Positions 37,554-46,617 of a stretch of DNA of 64,000 bases are shown piece by piece (the stretch's first letter is position 1; each line of letters begins with the position of its first letter). Source of the stretch: an uncultured Acidobacteriota bacterium (GTDB lineage: Bacteria; Acidobacteriota; Blastocatellia; Pyrinomonadales; Pyrinomonadaceae). The translations under genes and the position numbers were made by a program. Where the stretch lies: contig CALMAH010000024.1 in the NCBI GenBank assembly GCA_937859595.1, positions 99,647 through 163,646 on the forward strand, in the 5' to 3' direction. The notes beneath the pieces are model-generated. The model was not told the DNA's origin. It made no database searches and saw only the letters and a program-made list of their open reading frames with translations.

Positions 37554-38861
37554 CTACTCGGAGCGTCCATCGAGCGTGTGTTCGAATATCTTGTAGGCTT
37601 CCTCGGGCGTCACCTTTACGCCGAGGGCCTCGAGCACCCTCGCCAGCACGATGTCCCGCTTTGCCGCGATGTCCTGCGGCGTGGGGACGATCAGGATGTC
37701 GGGCGTTACGCCGACGTGCTCTATGCTCTTGCCGTCTTTCATTATCAGGTCGGCGATGGTGATGCTCGCTCCATAGACGGCCACCACGTCAACCCCGACC
37801 ATCTGGCCATACACGCGCGATTCCATGACGGCCCCGGCTGACCGCTCACCGATGATCAGGCCCCGCTCCTCGAGCTGTATCACGCGCGAGAACACCTCAG
37901 ACGCCGAGCCTGAATCGGCATCGATCAGGACGGCTATCGTACCCGTGTAGGCATTGCGGCCGCGTGTCTTGGCGATCATCTCCTTTGTCCGCCGCCGCAT
38001 CACCTCGTCGCCGACCTTTACGTCTTCCGAGAATACGTTCCCTATCAGGCGGCGCAGCATATCCACTCGGCCGCCCCCGTTTCCGCGAAGGTCAAAGACA
38101 AGTGCGGGATGCTTCTTTGCACGGCCGATGATGCCGTCCACGCGATGCGGCTCCAGGCTGAAGGAGGGCATCTTCCAGATAAACGCCTCGGGAAATTTGT
38201 CGTAATAGTATTGTCGTGTTGCGAGCCTGCGGTTACGTTCCGAATCACGGATTATCTGGTTGGGGTCCGGCTGTGTGACGCGCGTCCCGGTGCTCACCTT
38301 CGGCTCTATCTCGTAGGTGGCGGCCCGGCCGTCCGGCTTGGCGACGTCCAGTTTTAGCGAGGGCTGCGGAAAGAGTACAAAGAAGAAATAGCGGACGCGC
38401 CAGAGCGAATCGCGTGTCGGCGTAAAGCCGCTGATCGAGCGCAGCTCGTCACCGATCTCGAGGCCCTTCTTTTCGGCGTCGCTGCCCTTTTCAACATAGA
38501 TCACGACACATCGCTCGCCAAACATGCGAAAATCAATGCCGTATTCGATATTGTTCACATGCCCCGGCGGCAAAAAGAACATGTGCGAATCATTGAACTC
38601 AGCAAAGAACTGAGCGATCGCAGAGCGCAGCTGGCCAACGCCGGTGGCCTTTTCGATGTTGGCTATGGCCTCGCGGTGCTTTTCGTCGATGTCGATGCCC
38701 TTAAATTCAGGATCAAAATAGTGGCGTTTCACCTCGCTGACCAGCCGGTCGAGCATTGTCTTGTGGCGGACCATCTCAAACTTCAGGTCCTGGGCCGGCG
38801 AAGGCATCGCAAAGACCAAAAGAACGACGATCAGGACAAAACGGGATATCTTCATAGTCAT
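37554..38861 (-). CDS. Secreted S41-family (C-terminal processing) serine protease
   Basis: About 435 residues when started at the double ATG 38861/38855, which gives a clean signal peptide (MTMKISRFVLIVVLLVFAMPSPAQ); the frame runs on to 39023 but that extension is not signal-like. An N-terminal helical region precedes a PDZ-like part (EKGSDAEKKGLEIGDELRSISGF, ~105-130 from the chosen start). The S41 core follows: ALVFDLRGNGGGRVDMLRRLIG, catalytic Ser in DADSGSASEVFSR, and Lys in the following strand region. Periplasmic or outer-membrane-facing. No ribosome binding site is obvious. Confidence 0.88.
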   Translation of the reverse strand: MTMKISRFVLIVVLLVFAMPSPAQDLKFEMVRHKTMLDRLVSEVKRHYFDPEFKGIDIDEKHREAIANIEKATGVGQLRSAIAQFFAEFNDSHMFFLPPGHVNNIEYGIDFRMFGERCVVIYVEKGSDAEKKGLEIGDELRSISGFTPTRDSLWRVRYFFFVLFPQPSLKLDVAKPDGRAATYEIEPKVSTGTRVTQPDPNQIIRDSERNRRLATRQYYYDKFPEAFIWKMPSFSLEPHRVDGIIGRAKKHPALVFDLRGNGGGRVDMLRRLIGNVFSEDVKVGDEVMRRRTKEMIAKTRGRNAYTGTIAVLIDADSGSASEVFSRVIQLEERGLIIGERSAGAVMESRVYGQMVGVDVVAVYGASITIADLIMKDGKSIEHVGVTPDILIVPTPQDIAAKRDIVLARVLEALGVKVTPEEAYKIFEHTLDGRSE

Positions 38862-39219
38862 GTTGGTCTTGATGCTGCGTGGGAGCCGGGAACTTTTGCT
38901 GAAGCTATTATACACCGCGTGTAAAGCCCCTGGACCCGTCGGTGCGAACACCGCCGCGGGGCATAATATGGACAGATCCAGTATTCTTGTTATAAAATAG
39001 TGTTCAACAATCGGTCTGCACATATATCCATAGACCGGTTCTCACTCGAAGATCCATTAAAAAGATCTTCAACTCACCAAAAAAACAACACGAATTACCG
39101 CCCATGATCACGGCGGCCCAACGTTCCCTGCCTCGTATTTCGATCGGTATTGATCACGCCGTTCTTGATGTTTCCGTTTCGCAGGCCGGGAAAACCAACC
39201 TAACCTAAGGAGGAAATCA
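38862..39219. other. 358-bp intergenic region, no gene seen
   Basis: Divergent spacer between the S41 gene (-) and a small secreted protein gene (+). It must carry both promoters, and the strong ribosome binding site AAGGAGG at 39207-39213 for the + gene. Nothing else recognised. Confidence 0.4.
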
Positions 39220-39654
39220 ATGAGAAAGATAACGTTCATCGCGCTTTTCGTCTTTGCCTTTATGCTCTTTTCGGCGGATACGGCCGCACAGCAGAGATTT
39301 TCAGCGGTCGTGACCGATCCGGACCGCTGGGAGACGGTCGAATTCAATGCCCCGGGCGAGTGTGCCGGTACGCCGGAAGAGTGTGCCGTCGCTATGCTGA
39401 CGGAGCTGAACATCCCGGTCGGCGAAGAACCGCTCTTTAGCGTTTACCCGATAGGGCCGGTTGACGAAAAGAACGTAACGGTGGTTTTTGTATCGCATTT
39501 TGTGGAAGATGACGATTCGGTGCTCGGAAAGCTTTACAGGCTGGAGCTCAGTCGCAGCTCGGACGAGTCGGCCGCGTTTAACCTCGAAGGGCTCGGCCGG
39601 ATGTTCCAATGCATGCACGGGCCGGTCGGCTGGAGAAAGACCCTGTGTCCGTAG
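39220..39654 (+). CDS. Small secreted protein, unknown
   Basis: A 144-residue exported protein with signal peptide 1-23 (…FSADTAAQ). The mature part has Cys pairs (ECAGTPEEC near 46-54 and CMHGP…LC at the end) likely to form disulfides. No family recognised. AAGGAGG seven bases before the ATG makes the start firm. A terminator follows at 39701. Confidence 0.75.
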   Translation: MRKITFIALFVFAFMLFSADTAAQQRFSAVVTDPDRWETVEFNAPGECAGTPEECAVAMLTELNIPVGEEPLFSVYPIGPVDEKNVTVVFVSHFVEDDDSVLGKLYRLELSRSSDESAAFNLEGLGRMFQCMHGPVGWRKTLCP

Positions 39655-39700
39655 TTTTCCAAACAGCCGCTTTGCGACCCCGCATCGCCGCCCGGTAAAC

Positions 39701-39737
39701 AAAAATGCCCCGAGCTCGTCCGCCCGGGGCGTTTCGT
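39701..39737 (+). terminator. Rho-independent terminator
   Basis: GCCCCG (39707-39712) pairs with CGGGGC (39725-39730), extended by A/T pairs, and is followed by GTTTCGTTT. It follows the small secreted protein and faces the convergent lytic transglycosylase gene, which also has the A-tract for the other direction. Confidence 0.6.
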
Positions 39738-39782
39738 TTCTGCACGAACTTATCGACACTTATCGACAGCGACGAGGGCCCT

Positions 39783-41156
39783 TTAACGGCGGTTCAGGTT
39801 CTCGTCGTAAAGCTCGCGGTAAACGCGGTAGTTGTTCATTACCTTAAAGACGTAGTTCTTTGTTTCGGCAAAGCCGACCTCGGCCGCGAATACGCCGGGT
39901 TCTCGGGGCCGGGTACGGTTGAGCCAGCGAGCGGCGTTGTCCTCGCCGGCGTTATAGCTGGCCGCGACCGCCTCATAAAGCCCGCCGAATTCATCCTTGA
40001 TCTTGCGGATATAGATGGAGCCAATAGCGACGTTTATCTCGGGGTTGTAAAGATCGTCTGGCTGTAGGTTGGGATATCCAGCCTCGTCCTTGTATTTTAT
40101 CGCCGTGTCATAGACAAGCTGGACCAGCCCGCGTGCACCGGCAGGAGATCGCGCCCCTGGCCGAAAACTGCTCTCCTGTTTCATTATCGCGAGGACGAAA
40201 CGCGGATCGATATTCTGCCGTTGTGCATGGCGGAGCACCTGGACACGATACTGGACGGGGTATTCCGTGAAAAGCCGAGGCGTAGTCTGCGAGATACGCT
40301 GTACGCGGCTGCCGGCGATACGGTCTGCCGCCAGCCCGCCGTAATAAGACGTCAACGTGTTCGGTATCGTCGAATAGATCGCCCATGCCTCTTCGCGTTT
40401 GCCTGCGTTCTCAAGAGCGAAAGCCTTTAGATAGCGGGCTTCGTCGGCGGATGTCATCGAGCCGGCAAAGCTGCGGACGGCGAGCATCCGGTCGGCGGCG
40501 GCGGCGGCCTCATCCCAGCGGCCGCGAAAAAGCTCCATACGTACTTTTGCCTGCAAGGCATTTGCTTCGGTCCTACGGCCGGGAAATGTCCTTACCGCCT
40601 TTTCTACCCATTCGTCCGCTTTGTCGTATTCGCCCGCTTCGCGGTAGGCGTCGATGATGTTTAGATAGGCGGATTCGATCCGTTCGCCCGTCGGGAACAT
40701 CACCGTGTACTGCTCGTAGGTCTTTGCCGCTTCAAGATTTTTGCCGGCACGGACATAGCTCGCCCCTTTGAATGCCAGGCCTTCGCGGCCCTCGCGGGTC
40801 ATCGAATGATCCTTTAATAGCCGGTCAAACCAATCGACCGCCTTGAGATATTCGCGTTCCCACATCAAGGAGCGCGCCGTGCCGAAAAGGGCTTTCGGGA
40901 TCCCCGCGTCGTCCGGATAATGCTTCATCACCTTTGCCCAGTGTTCACGGGCCTCGGGGAACAGTCGGTTGGCCATATAGGCTTCGGCACGCGAGAGATG
41001 TTCCGCGGCAGGGAGCAGAGGAAGAGCGCCCTGATTCGCAAGCCGCGCGGCATTGTCAGCGGCCTGCGCACGGCGTAGAGCAGCGTCAGATGTCTGAGCG
41101 AACACAGCAGATGCGGCAATGATTATCGCGAGTATTCCGGCAACGATCGTCTTCAT
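39783..41156 (-). CDS. Soluble lytic murein transglycosylase (Slt-like)
   Basis: A 457-residue periplasmic enzyme that cleaves peptidoglycan glycan strands. Signal peptide 1-20 (ending AVFAQ). Residues 30-290 are an all-alpha superhelix with TPR-like units. The catalytic SLT domain begins near 310: RQNIDPRFVLAIMKQESSFRPGARSPAGARGLVQLV (catalytic Glu in QESSF), then YNPEINVAIGSIYIRKI and AVAASYNAGEDNAARW. Complete. Single gene. Confidence 0.94.
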   Translation of the reverse strand: MKTIVAGILAIIIAASAVFAQTSDAALRRAQAADNAARLANQGALPLLPAAEHLSRAEAYMANRLFPEAREHWAKVMKHYPDDAGIPKALFGTARSLMWEREYLKAVDWFDRLLKDHSMTREGREGLAFKGASYVRAGKNLEAAKTYEQYTVMFPTGERIESAYLNIIDAYREAGEYDKADEWVEKAVRTFPGRRTEANALQAKVRMELFRGRWDEAAAAADRMLAVRSFAGSMTSADEARYLKAFALENAGKREEAWAIYSTIPNTLTSYYGGLAADRIAGSRVQRISQTTPRLFTEYPVQYRVQVLRHAQRQNIDPRFVLAIMKQESSFRPGARSPAGARGLVQLVYDTAIKYKDEAGYPNLQPDDLYNPEINVAIGSIYIRKIKDEFGGLYEAVAASYNAGEDNAARWLNRTRPREPGVFAAEVGFAETKNYVFKVMNNYRVYRELYDENLNRR

Positions 41157-41324
41157 ATTTTTACTACAGGCAGGAAAATGCTATCTCCAAGATTAACCGA
41201 TTGTTAGACGAAAGGGCAATAGGGCAGGTTGCAGGCTAGTTTGCACGCATTGAGAGGCACAGCGGGCTTCGATACGCTCGGGCGGCGTGATAGAATCTGC
41301 TTTTCCTTGATTGAGGTAAGACAA

Positions 41325-42173
41325 ATGAAACTGGCAATAAACGGTGCGACCACGATGACCGCCGATCTTGAAACAGACATTCGCTCGGCTGCGGCAGCGG
41401 GGTTTGAGCTTGTGGAGCTAAGGTCAAACAAGCTTTACACGTATCTGAACGAAAACTCGGTTGATGATCTAAAGGCTTTGCTCGAGGAAACCGGCGTTAG
41501 GGTACTTTCGATAAATACGCTGGAGCACATTACTTGGCGTTCCGATGAGGATTACGCGGCGATCAAGGAAGAATGTGAAAAGCTTTCTGCGATCTCGGCG
41601 GCGATCGGCTGTCCATATGTGCTATCGGTGCCGGGAGCATTGCGACAGGGGCCAAAGACAGATGAGGAGACGATAGAGGAATCAGTCCGTGTCTTAAATC
41701 AGCTTGCTGATATTGCGGAACCTCACGGGATCAAGATCGGGTTTGAGTTTCTCGGCGAGGCAGGGAATTCGGTGCAGACGCTCGATCTTGGAAGCAAGAT
41801 AGTAGATCTTGTAGGACGCGAGAGCGTCGGGAATGTGATCGATACCTATCACTTTTATGCAGGGAGCTCTTCGTGGGAGTCGCTGGAAGGTCTCGACCCA
41901 AAAAAACTTTTTATCTTTCACATAAACGGCGCAGAGGACCTGCCGAAGGATCAGTTGAACGATTCCAAGCGGCTTTATCCCGGCGAAGGCGTTTTGCCCA
42001 TCGCAAGGATGAAAGTGACGCTGGATAAGATCGGTTATGACGGCCCGGCGAGTGTCGAGATATTCAGGCCGGAATATTGGGAACGGGATCCGTTTGTCGT
42101 TGCAAGAGAGGCAAAGGAAGCCGCGGAGAGGGCGTTAGGGCTCGGGAAATACGCCGCGGGCGGCAGTTGGTAA
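41325..42173 (+). CDS. Sugar phosphate isomerase/epimerase (TIM barrel)
   Basis: A 283-residue xylose-isomerase-like TIM barrel. The start at 41325 is set by GAGGTAAG upstream; the frame runs back to 41229. Motifs: GFELVELRSNKLYTYL, IGFEFLGEAGNSVQTL (metal Glu), VIDTYHFYAG and HINGAEDLP (metal His) and a final VSVEIF-type ASVEIFRPEYW. It lies 13 bp before a Gfo/Idh oxidoreductase gene; this pair is typical of inositol or unusual-sugar catabolism. Substrate not known. Confidence 0.88.
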   Translation: MKLAINGATTMTADLETDIRSAAAAGFELVELRSNKLYTYLNENSVDDLKALLEETGVRVLSINTLEHITWRSDEDYAAIKEECEKLSAISAAIGCPYVLSVPGALRQGPKTDEETIEESVRVLNQLADIAEPHGIKIGFEFLGEAGNSVQTLDLGSKIVDLVGRESVGNVIDTYHFYAGSSSWESLEGLDPKKLFIFHINGAEDLPKDQLNDSKRLYPGEGVLPIARMKVTLDKIGYDGPASVEIFRPEYWERDPFVVAREAKEAAERALGLGKYAAGGSW

Positions 42174-42186
42174 GAATTGGTAGGAA

Positions 42187-43158
42187 ATGGACAAAGTTAA
42201 GATCGGCATCGTTGGGACAGGTTATATCGGAAATGTTCACGGTCGGATCTATTCGCGCGATGAGCGGGTTGAGGTTGCAGCTCTTTTCGACATAGTTCCG
42301 GAGCGTGCAGAACGTACGGCAAAGAGCATCGGCGGGAAAGTATGCTCGTCGCGGGACGAACTGATGGAAAACTGCGACGCTGTGCTTGTCTGCTCGCCCA
42401 ACAAGACCCATAAAGAGATAGCTCTGCATGCCATTGCCGAAGGGAAGCACGTTTTTTGTGAAAAGCCATTTTCTATCGGTATCGAAGACGCCTCCGAATT
42501 GCGTGATGCTGCAACTGCCGGAAAGGGGATCTTTCAGGTAGGCCATAACCGCCGTTTTGCACCCGTTTACGCAACTTTGAAAAAGCTGCTGGGAGAGGAT
42601 AGTGCACATTCAGCCCATATAAAGATGAACCGGGGCGAGCTAAAGAACCCCGTCTGGACCGGCGACGTAAATGTAACCGGGGGTTTTCTATATGAGACCA
42701 CGATACATCTCTTTGATATGATGCGGTTTCAGTTTGGCGAGATCGAGGAACTCGTCGCTTATGGCTCTCAGCATGAATATCCTGAATTAGACGAATTTTC
42801 GATCATTTTTAAGTTCAAGAATGGCTTTCACTGCACATTTGCTTCATCCTCAGATGCAAGCTGGCATTTTCCCTTTGAACGCATCGAAGTTTTTTGTCAT
42901 CACCGAACAATAATGACTGAGGAGATGGAGAGGCTTCTAGATTCGCGGGGTATGGACCCGAATTTTGAGACCAATTCATTTCATATGATCGAAAAAGATG
43001 AGCGCTGGGGTTACGTTCAGGAGGACCGGGCATTCATCGATTCGATCCTCGCTGGCGAGCCCCCTCCCGTTTCGGCGGAAGACGGTTTTCGTTCGGTAGA
43101 GCTGGTCGAGTCTGTTTATTCGGCCATTCGCAGCGGTGAAAAAGTGAGACTTGCCTGA
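42187..43158 (+). CDS. Gfo/Idh/MocA-family NAD(P)-dependent oxidoreductase
   Basis: A 323-residue dehydrogenase. Rossmann motif GIVGTGYIGNVHGRIYS at residues 7-23; EKPF around 94-97 (the Lys that contacts substrate) in the family's CEKPFSIGIEDA segment. C-terminal beta-sheet domain at ~125-320. Acts on cyclitols or sugars in known relatives. Cotranscribed with the TIM-barrel isomerase just upstream. Confidence 0.92.
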   Translation: MDKVKIGIVGTGYIGNVHGRIYSRDERVEVAALFDIVPERAERTAKSIGGKVCSSRDELMENCDAVLVCSPNKTHKEIALHAIAEGKHVFCEKPFSIGIEDASELRDAATAGKGIFQVGHNRRFAPVYATLKKLLGEDSAHSAHIKMNRGELKNPVWTGDVNVTGGFLYETTIHLFDMMRFQFGEIEELVAYGSQHEYPELDEFSIIFKFKNGFHCTFASSSDASWHFPFERIEVFCHHRTIMTEEMERLLDSRGMDPNFETNSFHMIEKDERWGYVQEDRAFIDSILAGEPPPVSAEDGFRSVELVESVYSAIRSGEKVRLA

Positions 43159-43230
43159 ACGAGTGCCTAAACTCGAACTTTGTTGTAGTATTTTTCGTTA
43201 TAGGGGTGTACCCGCTGTTCCGGAACCATC

Positions 43231-43677
43231 ATGACCCAGTGCCAAAATTGCGGACAAGCTAATGCCGACGAAAGCCATTTTTGCCGATTCTGTGGGCATC
43301 GGTTTGCAGGGAAGGCGCCTCAAACCTATGATGTGAGGCCGCCGCGGCCATATGCGTGGAAGACCGACGAATATCAAACACACGCTGAGGCAAGGGTGAA
43401 CGCTCCGCTAATGCCGCATCATGGGCCGTCCGTGCCCGGACAGAATACGCAGACCGCGATGCAAACAAATTATCGGGGGCCGCAAGACCTTGCCGGTAAC
43501 TATCGCTGTCCGTTTTGCGGCACGAATTTTCTTCCTGTCATCGAGCGCCGCGTTTCAACGGCAGGTTGGATAACGTTCGCTCTGCTTTTGATCTTCACCC
43601 TTGTGTTTTTCTGGATCGGGTTACTTATCCGGGAAGACGTACATGTCTGTCCGGTTTGCAGACGACAGGTTTCCTGA
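43231..43677 (+). CDS. Double zinc-ribbon membrane protein
   Basis: A 148-residue protein with an N-terminal zinc ribbon (CQNCG … CRFCG), a Pro-rich linker, a second set of Cys pairs (CPFCG at ~91-95 and CPVCRRQ at the end) and one transmembrane segment at ~110-130 between the Cys pairs of the second ribbon. Function unknown. Related in layout to the pair at 16335-17420, but arranged differently. Confidence 0.7.
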   Translation: MTQCQNCGQANADESHFCRFCGHRFAGKAPQTYDVRPPRPYAWKTDEYQTHAEARVNAPLMPHHGPSVPGQNTQTAMQTNYRGPQDLAGNYRCPFCGTNFLPVIERRVSTAGWITFALLLIFTLVFFWIGLLIREDVHVCPVCRRQVS

Positions 43678-43686
43678 GCGAAAGGG

Positions 43687-44664
43687 CTAACGATAATAAT
43701 ATCCGCGTGGATGTTCGATCTTAACTCCAGGCGAAGAAGAAGTTATCTCCACAGAGTAATACCCCCTCCTCATATTGTCCGAAAGATAGGTAAGAAGAAA
43801 TTGCCGATTCAGCAGGATCGAGAGATCCTTAAAGAATGGATCGAAATTGATCGGCGAGATAGATCCCTGAAAAAAAGCCCTTCCCCCCGTATCGTCGGAG
43901 AGCTTCAAAAGGGAGCCCTGGCCAAGAAGGATCCGTTGCGAGTTGCCGTTCTCTGTATGAACGGTTGCGTGGTAGATGGAAAATATCGAAACGCTTCTCC
44001 GTTGAGCGCGGAGAATTGCGCGATCGAGGTCCGTACTCTGGGATGGCGAAGCGGCTATGGGGCCGAGGGTGCGGTCAACTCCGTCCGAGATCAGGATCAT
44101 TGCCCGCCTACCCGCCGGCAGAGCATCAAACCGGTTCAAGGCATCAACGACCCCGTCATATGGGTTTCGCGGCGAGGCGGAGCTACTGGAGGTCACGATC
44201 CGTAATGCTCGCGCGGCACGGTCAAGATCGGTGGTAAAGCGCTGACGAACCTGTAAAGACCCGCCGACGATATAGGCGACCATTACACGTGAACCCTGTG
44301 GAAGCGACCTGATAAACGCGCCGAGATCGCGAATCTGAAGATTAAAGGCAGAGGAAACGTCATCCTGTATCACCACGGCAAGCGAAAGCGGAGCATCGGT
44401 AACACTTCGGATAGAAAGAACCTGTTTTTCTTCACCATTCTCCTTTACGATCAGATTATCGACAACGAGAAACTCTTCGGGTTTGCCGCGTCGCAGCTCA
44501 TCCTTTGTATAGATCGAGATCGGAACGGCGACGGTTCGCACGCGGTTGTCGCTACCGCGCCGCTGCGCAGCGGCGTCGAGAACAAAAAACGTCAACACTA
44601 CCGCCAAAAGAACGAGGTGTGCGGCGAACCTGGCTTTCATTCGTTTTATGAGCCGACGTCCCAT
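43687..44664 (-). CDS. Secreted VWA-domain protein of the acidobacterial VWFA-related type
   Basis: A 325-residue exported protein. The signal peptide ends AAAQ (residue ~35 from the first start; a second Met at 44640 gives a shorter signal). The domain starts TVAVPISIYTKDELRRGKPEEFLVVDN…, then a VWA core: LAVVIQDDVSSAFNLQIRDLGAFIRSL (MIDAS-like Asp), RRAMILISDGVDR. The family is abundant in Acidobacteria (TIGR03436), which supports the host assignment. Likely adhesion or complex assembly; partner unknown. Confidence 0.85.
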   Translation of the reverse strand: MGRRLIKRMKARFAAHLVLLAVVLTFFVLDAAAQRRGSDNRVRTVAVPISIYTKDELRRGKPEEFLVVDNLIVKENGEEKQVLSIRSVTDAPLSLAVVIQDDVSSAFNLQIRDLGAFIRSLPQGSRVMVAYIVGGSLQVRQRFTTDLDRAARALRIVTSSSSASPRNPYDGVVDALNRFDALPAGRRAMILISDGVDRTLGPIAASPSQSTDLDRAILRAQRRSVSIFSIYHATVHTENGNSQRILLGQGSLLKLSDDTGGRAFFQGSISPINFDPFFKDLSILLNRQFLLTYLSDNMRRGYYSVEITSSSPGVKIEHPRGYYYR

Positions 44665-44762
44665 AACGTGGCAATCTTAATACAAAATCACTCATATACA
44701 AAGGTTTGTTATGGCCAAAGTTGCCTGAGCCGCATCTCGCTTGTAAAGTATCATCAAGCGAG

Positions 44763-45560
44763 ATGTCGGACCTTCCTACAAAGTATGATCTAACTAAACG
44801 GGACCTTGCGAGAGGCCGCAACCTGAAGTTGGCGACGGTTGGCTCGCCGTTGGTTCTGACGGCTATTCCAGCAGTGGTTTCTCTGACGCTGTTTCTTCTA
44901 TTTGCGTCATCACCACCAGTCGCAGCGACGATCTTCTTCCTTGGGCTGATCATTACCGCAATTGGGTTTGTAAAAGGATCGCTCCTGGCGGCGCTATTTG
45001 GTTATCGATATTCTCGATGGTCCAGTGAAATGCGCGAAAAGATCGCCGCGGACGGCATAAAGGCTGGCGAGATCGATTGGTTTAGGCGGGAATTGCGGCC
45101 GCAGGAGCGACGAGCGCTGAAAGAGATCGAGCGAAAGGACCTTTTGCTTGGCGATGCCTACCGCGAAACACTTGCATCTCGGCTTACAGCCTCCCGGATA
45201 ATCAAGACAACCCGACGGGAACTAGCCAATACTCGGCGACGGGAAAACAAGATAAAGCAGCTACGCAGCGAGAATGCGAAACAATTTTTGAATGAGATCG
45301 CGGCTGACGCCAAGAAGATCGAATCAATTACCGAAGATGCGAAGCTGATGCTCGCCGAAGCCGAATCTCGCCTGCAAATGATAGAGGCGGCCGCTCTTAG
45401 AGGCGGTGGGCTCGCCGATACTGAGGTTGCTCTCCGCCGTTTGGCCGAGCGACGCGACTCGTTACCGCTTGCATTAGAAGAGGCAAGGCTGGCCAGTGAG
45501 ATCAGAGCGGAACTTCAAAATGAAGACGTGGATCGGCAAAATGTCGGAGACGAAGGTTAA
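44763..45560 (+). CDS. Membrane protein with long coiled coil
   Basis: A 265-residue protein. The Met at 44763 (MSDLPTKYDLTKRD) is preferred over the first possible start at 44706. Two transmembrane segments at about 28-55 and 60-82 are followed by ~170 residues of charged heptad coiled coil rich in Arg, Glu and Ala. No family recognised. Stands just upstream of the 6S RNA gene, convergent with it. Confidence 0.6.
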   Translation: MSDLPTKYDLTKRDLARGRNLKLATVGSPLVLTAIPAVVSLTLFLLFASSPPVAATIFFLGLIITAIGFVKGSLLAALFGYRYSRWSSEMREKIAADGIKAGEIDWFRRELRPQERRALKEIERKDLLLGDAYRETLASRLTASRIIKTTRRELANTRRRENKIKQLRSENAKQFLNEIAADAKKIESITEDAKLMLAEAESRLQMIEAAALRGGGLADTEVALRRLAERRDSLPLALEEARLASEIRAELQNEDVDRQNVGDEG

Positions 45561-45585
45561 AGAAGGAAGGGGTGGCGATCGACAA

Positions 45586-45775
45586 CCGCTGTGGCCGTAA
45601 CGAACGACTGAATTGAACCTGTTTTCAACAGGTGGGTGGCCTTCGGCCCAAGATGAGCCTTAGCCCTTGTCTCCGGTTTTTCTCGCGTAGAGAACCACAC
45701 TGACTCAGGCATTGACCTCCCTCAATTCGAGTGTTGGCTCAATTATTGTGGCGTTCGCATACGAGCCCAGCAGAA
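45586..45775 (-). ncRNA. ssrS: 6S RNA
   Basis: On the - strand a ~188-nt RNA folds into one long closing stem. GCTG…CGTA at the 5' end pairs with TACG…CAGC at the 3' end, CGAACG pairs with CGTTCG, and AATTGAGCC with GGTTCAATT (one G-U). The 3' half has the ACCCACCTGTTGAAAACAGG hairpin followed by TTCAATTC, as in known proteobacterial and acidobacterial 6S RNAs. It lies directly downstream of zapA, the usual ssrS position. 6S RNA sequesters housekeeping RNA polymerase in stationary phase. Exact ends are estimates. Confidence 0.8.
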
Positions 45776-45878
45776 AGATCTATCGCCAAGTTCCACGTTA
45801 GCACGTCGAACACCAAAAAGGAAGTTATTTGATATCGGCAATTATCGGGAAAGGTATGGTATTAGACTCGGCGGACAA

Positions 45879-46238
45879 CTACATCGCTTGTTCGGTCTCG
45901 ATCTCTTGCGGTGGGACCACTTCCTTGTGCTTAAGGACGCGGTCAAGCAGTTCGGTACATTCGGCGCTGCGAGAGGCAAGTTGTGCGTCGATCTGTTTTT
46001 GCTGGGACAGTAACTGGTGATATTCGTCTGCGACATGCAGGGCCGCGAGGATTGCAACCTTCAATGAATCGACCGTTAAGGTGCCGGACGATATAGCCCG
46101 CATCTTCGAATCAACGTAATCGGCAAGCGTTTGAATATAATCGTTGTCGCCATCAGAACGGATACTATACGTCTGATTATAGATCTCAACTCGCACCGTT
46201 TGTTCTGATACGTCAACACCGGGGTTGTCTGCAGACAT
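45879..46238 (-). CDS. zapA: Cell division protein ZapA
   Basis: A 119-residue protein that bundles FtsZ filaments. RVEIYNQTYSIRSDGDNDYIQTLADYVDSKMRAI near the N-terminus and a C-terminal coiled coil are family hallmarks. The frame starts with a GTG at 46241 directly followed by ATG at 46238; the ATG overlaps the stop of the upstream gene by one base. Last gene before the 6S RNA, and translationally coupled to the ZapB-like gene. Confidence 0.92.
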   Translation of the reverse strand: MSADNPGVDVSEQTVRVEIYNQTYSIRSDGDNDYIQTLADYVDSKMRAISSGTLTVDSLKVAILAALHVADEYHQLLSQQKQIDAQLASRSAECTELLDRVLKHKEVVPPQEIETEQAM

Positions 46239-46525
46239 CACTGCACCCTCCCAACCGCCTCCGCGACCTCGGAGTCAATCAAGGTCATTGCGTCGAGCAT
46301 TGCTTCAACCTTTAGCTGGATAGCGTCTCGCTCGGCCAAGAGACTTTCGATCTTTTCCTCGAGGCGGTTCCTTTCGGCCTCAAAGTGCAGCGATGAGCGT
46401 CTGAGCTCGGAAAGCTCCTTTTGCATTCGCTCATTTTCTTCGCGCATTTTCTTTGCAAACTCGATGGTCAAGTATATCTTGTCCTCGAGATGCGAGAATT
46501 TCTCCATTCCCGTAAGGCCGTTCAT
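46238..46525 (-). CDS. ZapB-like coiled-coil protein
   Basis: A 95-residue all-coiled-coil protein. The ATG at 46525 has GGAG upstream; the frame extends to 46603 with no ribosome binding site. EKFSHLEDKIYLTIEFAKKMREENERMQKEL shows heptads. Its coupling to zapA suggests the ZapB role of joining ZapA to the nucleoid, but sequence similarity to ZapB is only of the general coiled-coil kind. Confidence 0.65.
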   Translation of the reverse strand: MNGLTGMEKFSHLEDKIYLTIEFAKKMREENERMQKELSELRRSSLHFEAERNRLEEKIESLLAERDAIQLKVEAMLDAMTLIDSEVAEAVGRVQ

Positions 46526-46617
46526 TAAACTGTCTCCATTTTTGTCGCGGATAACAAGACTGCGGGAATGATTATGTAAATTTTCCATTAAAACTTCAAG
46601 CAAGTGTGAAGAGATTT

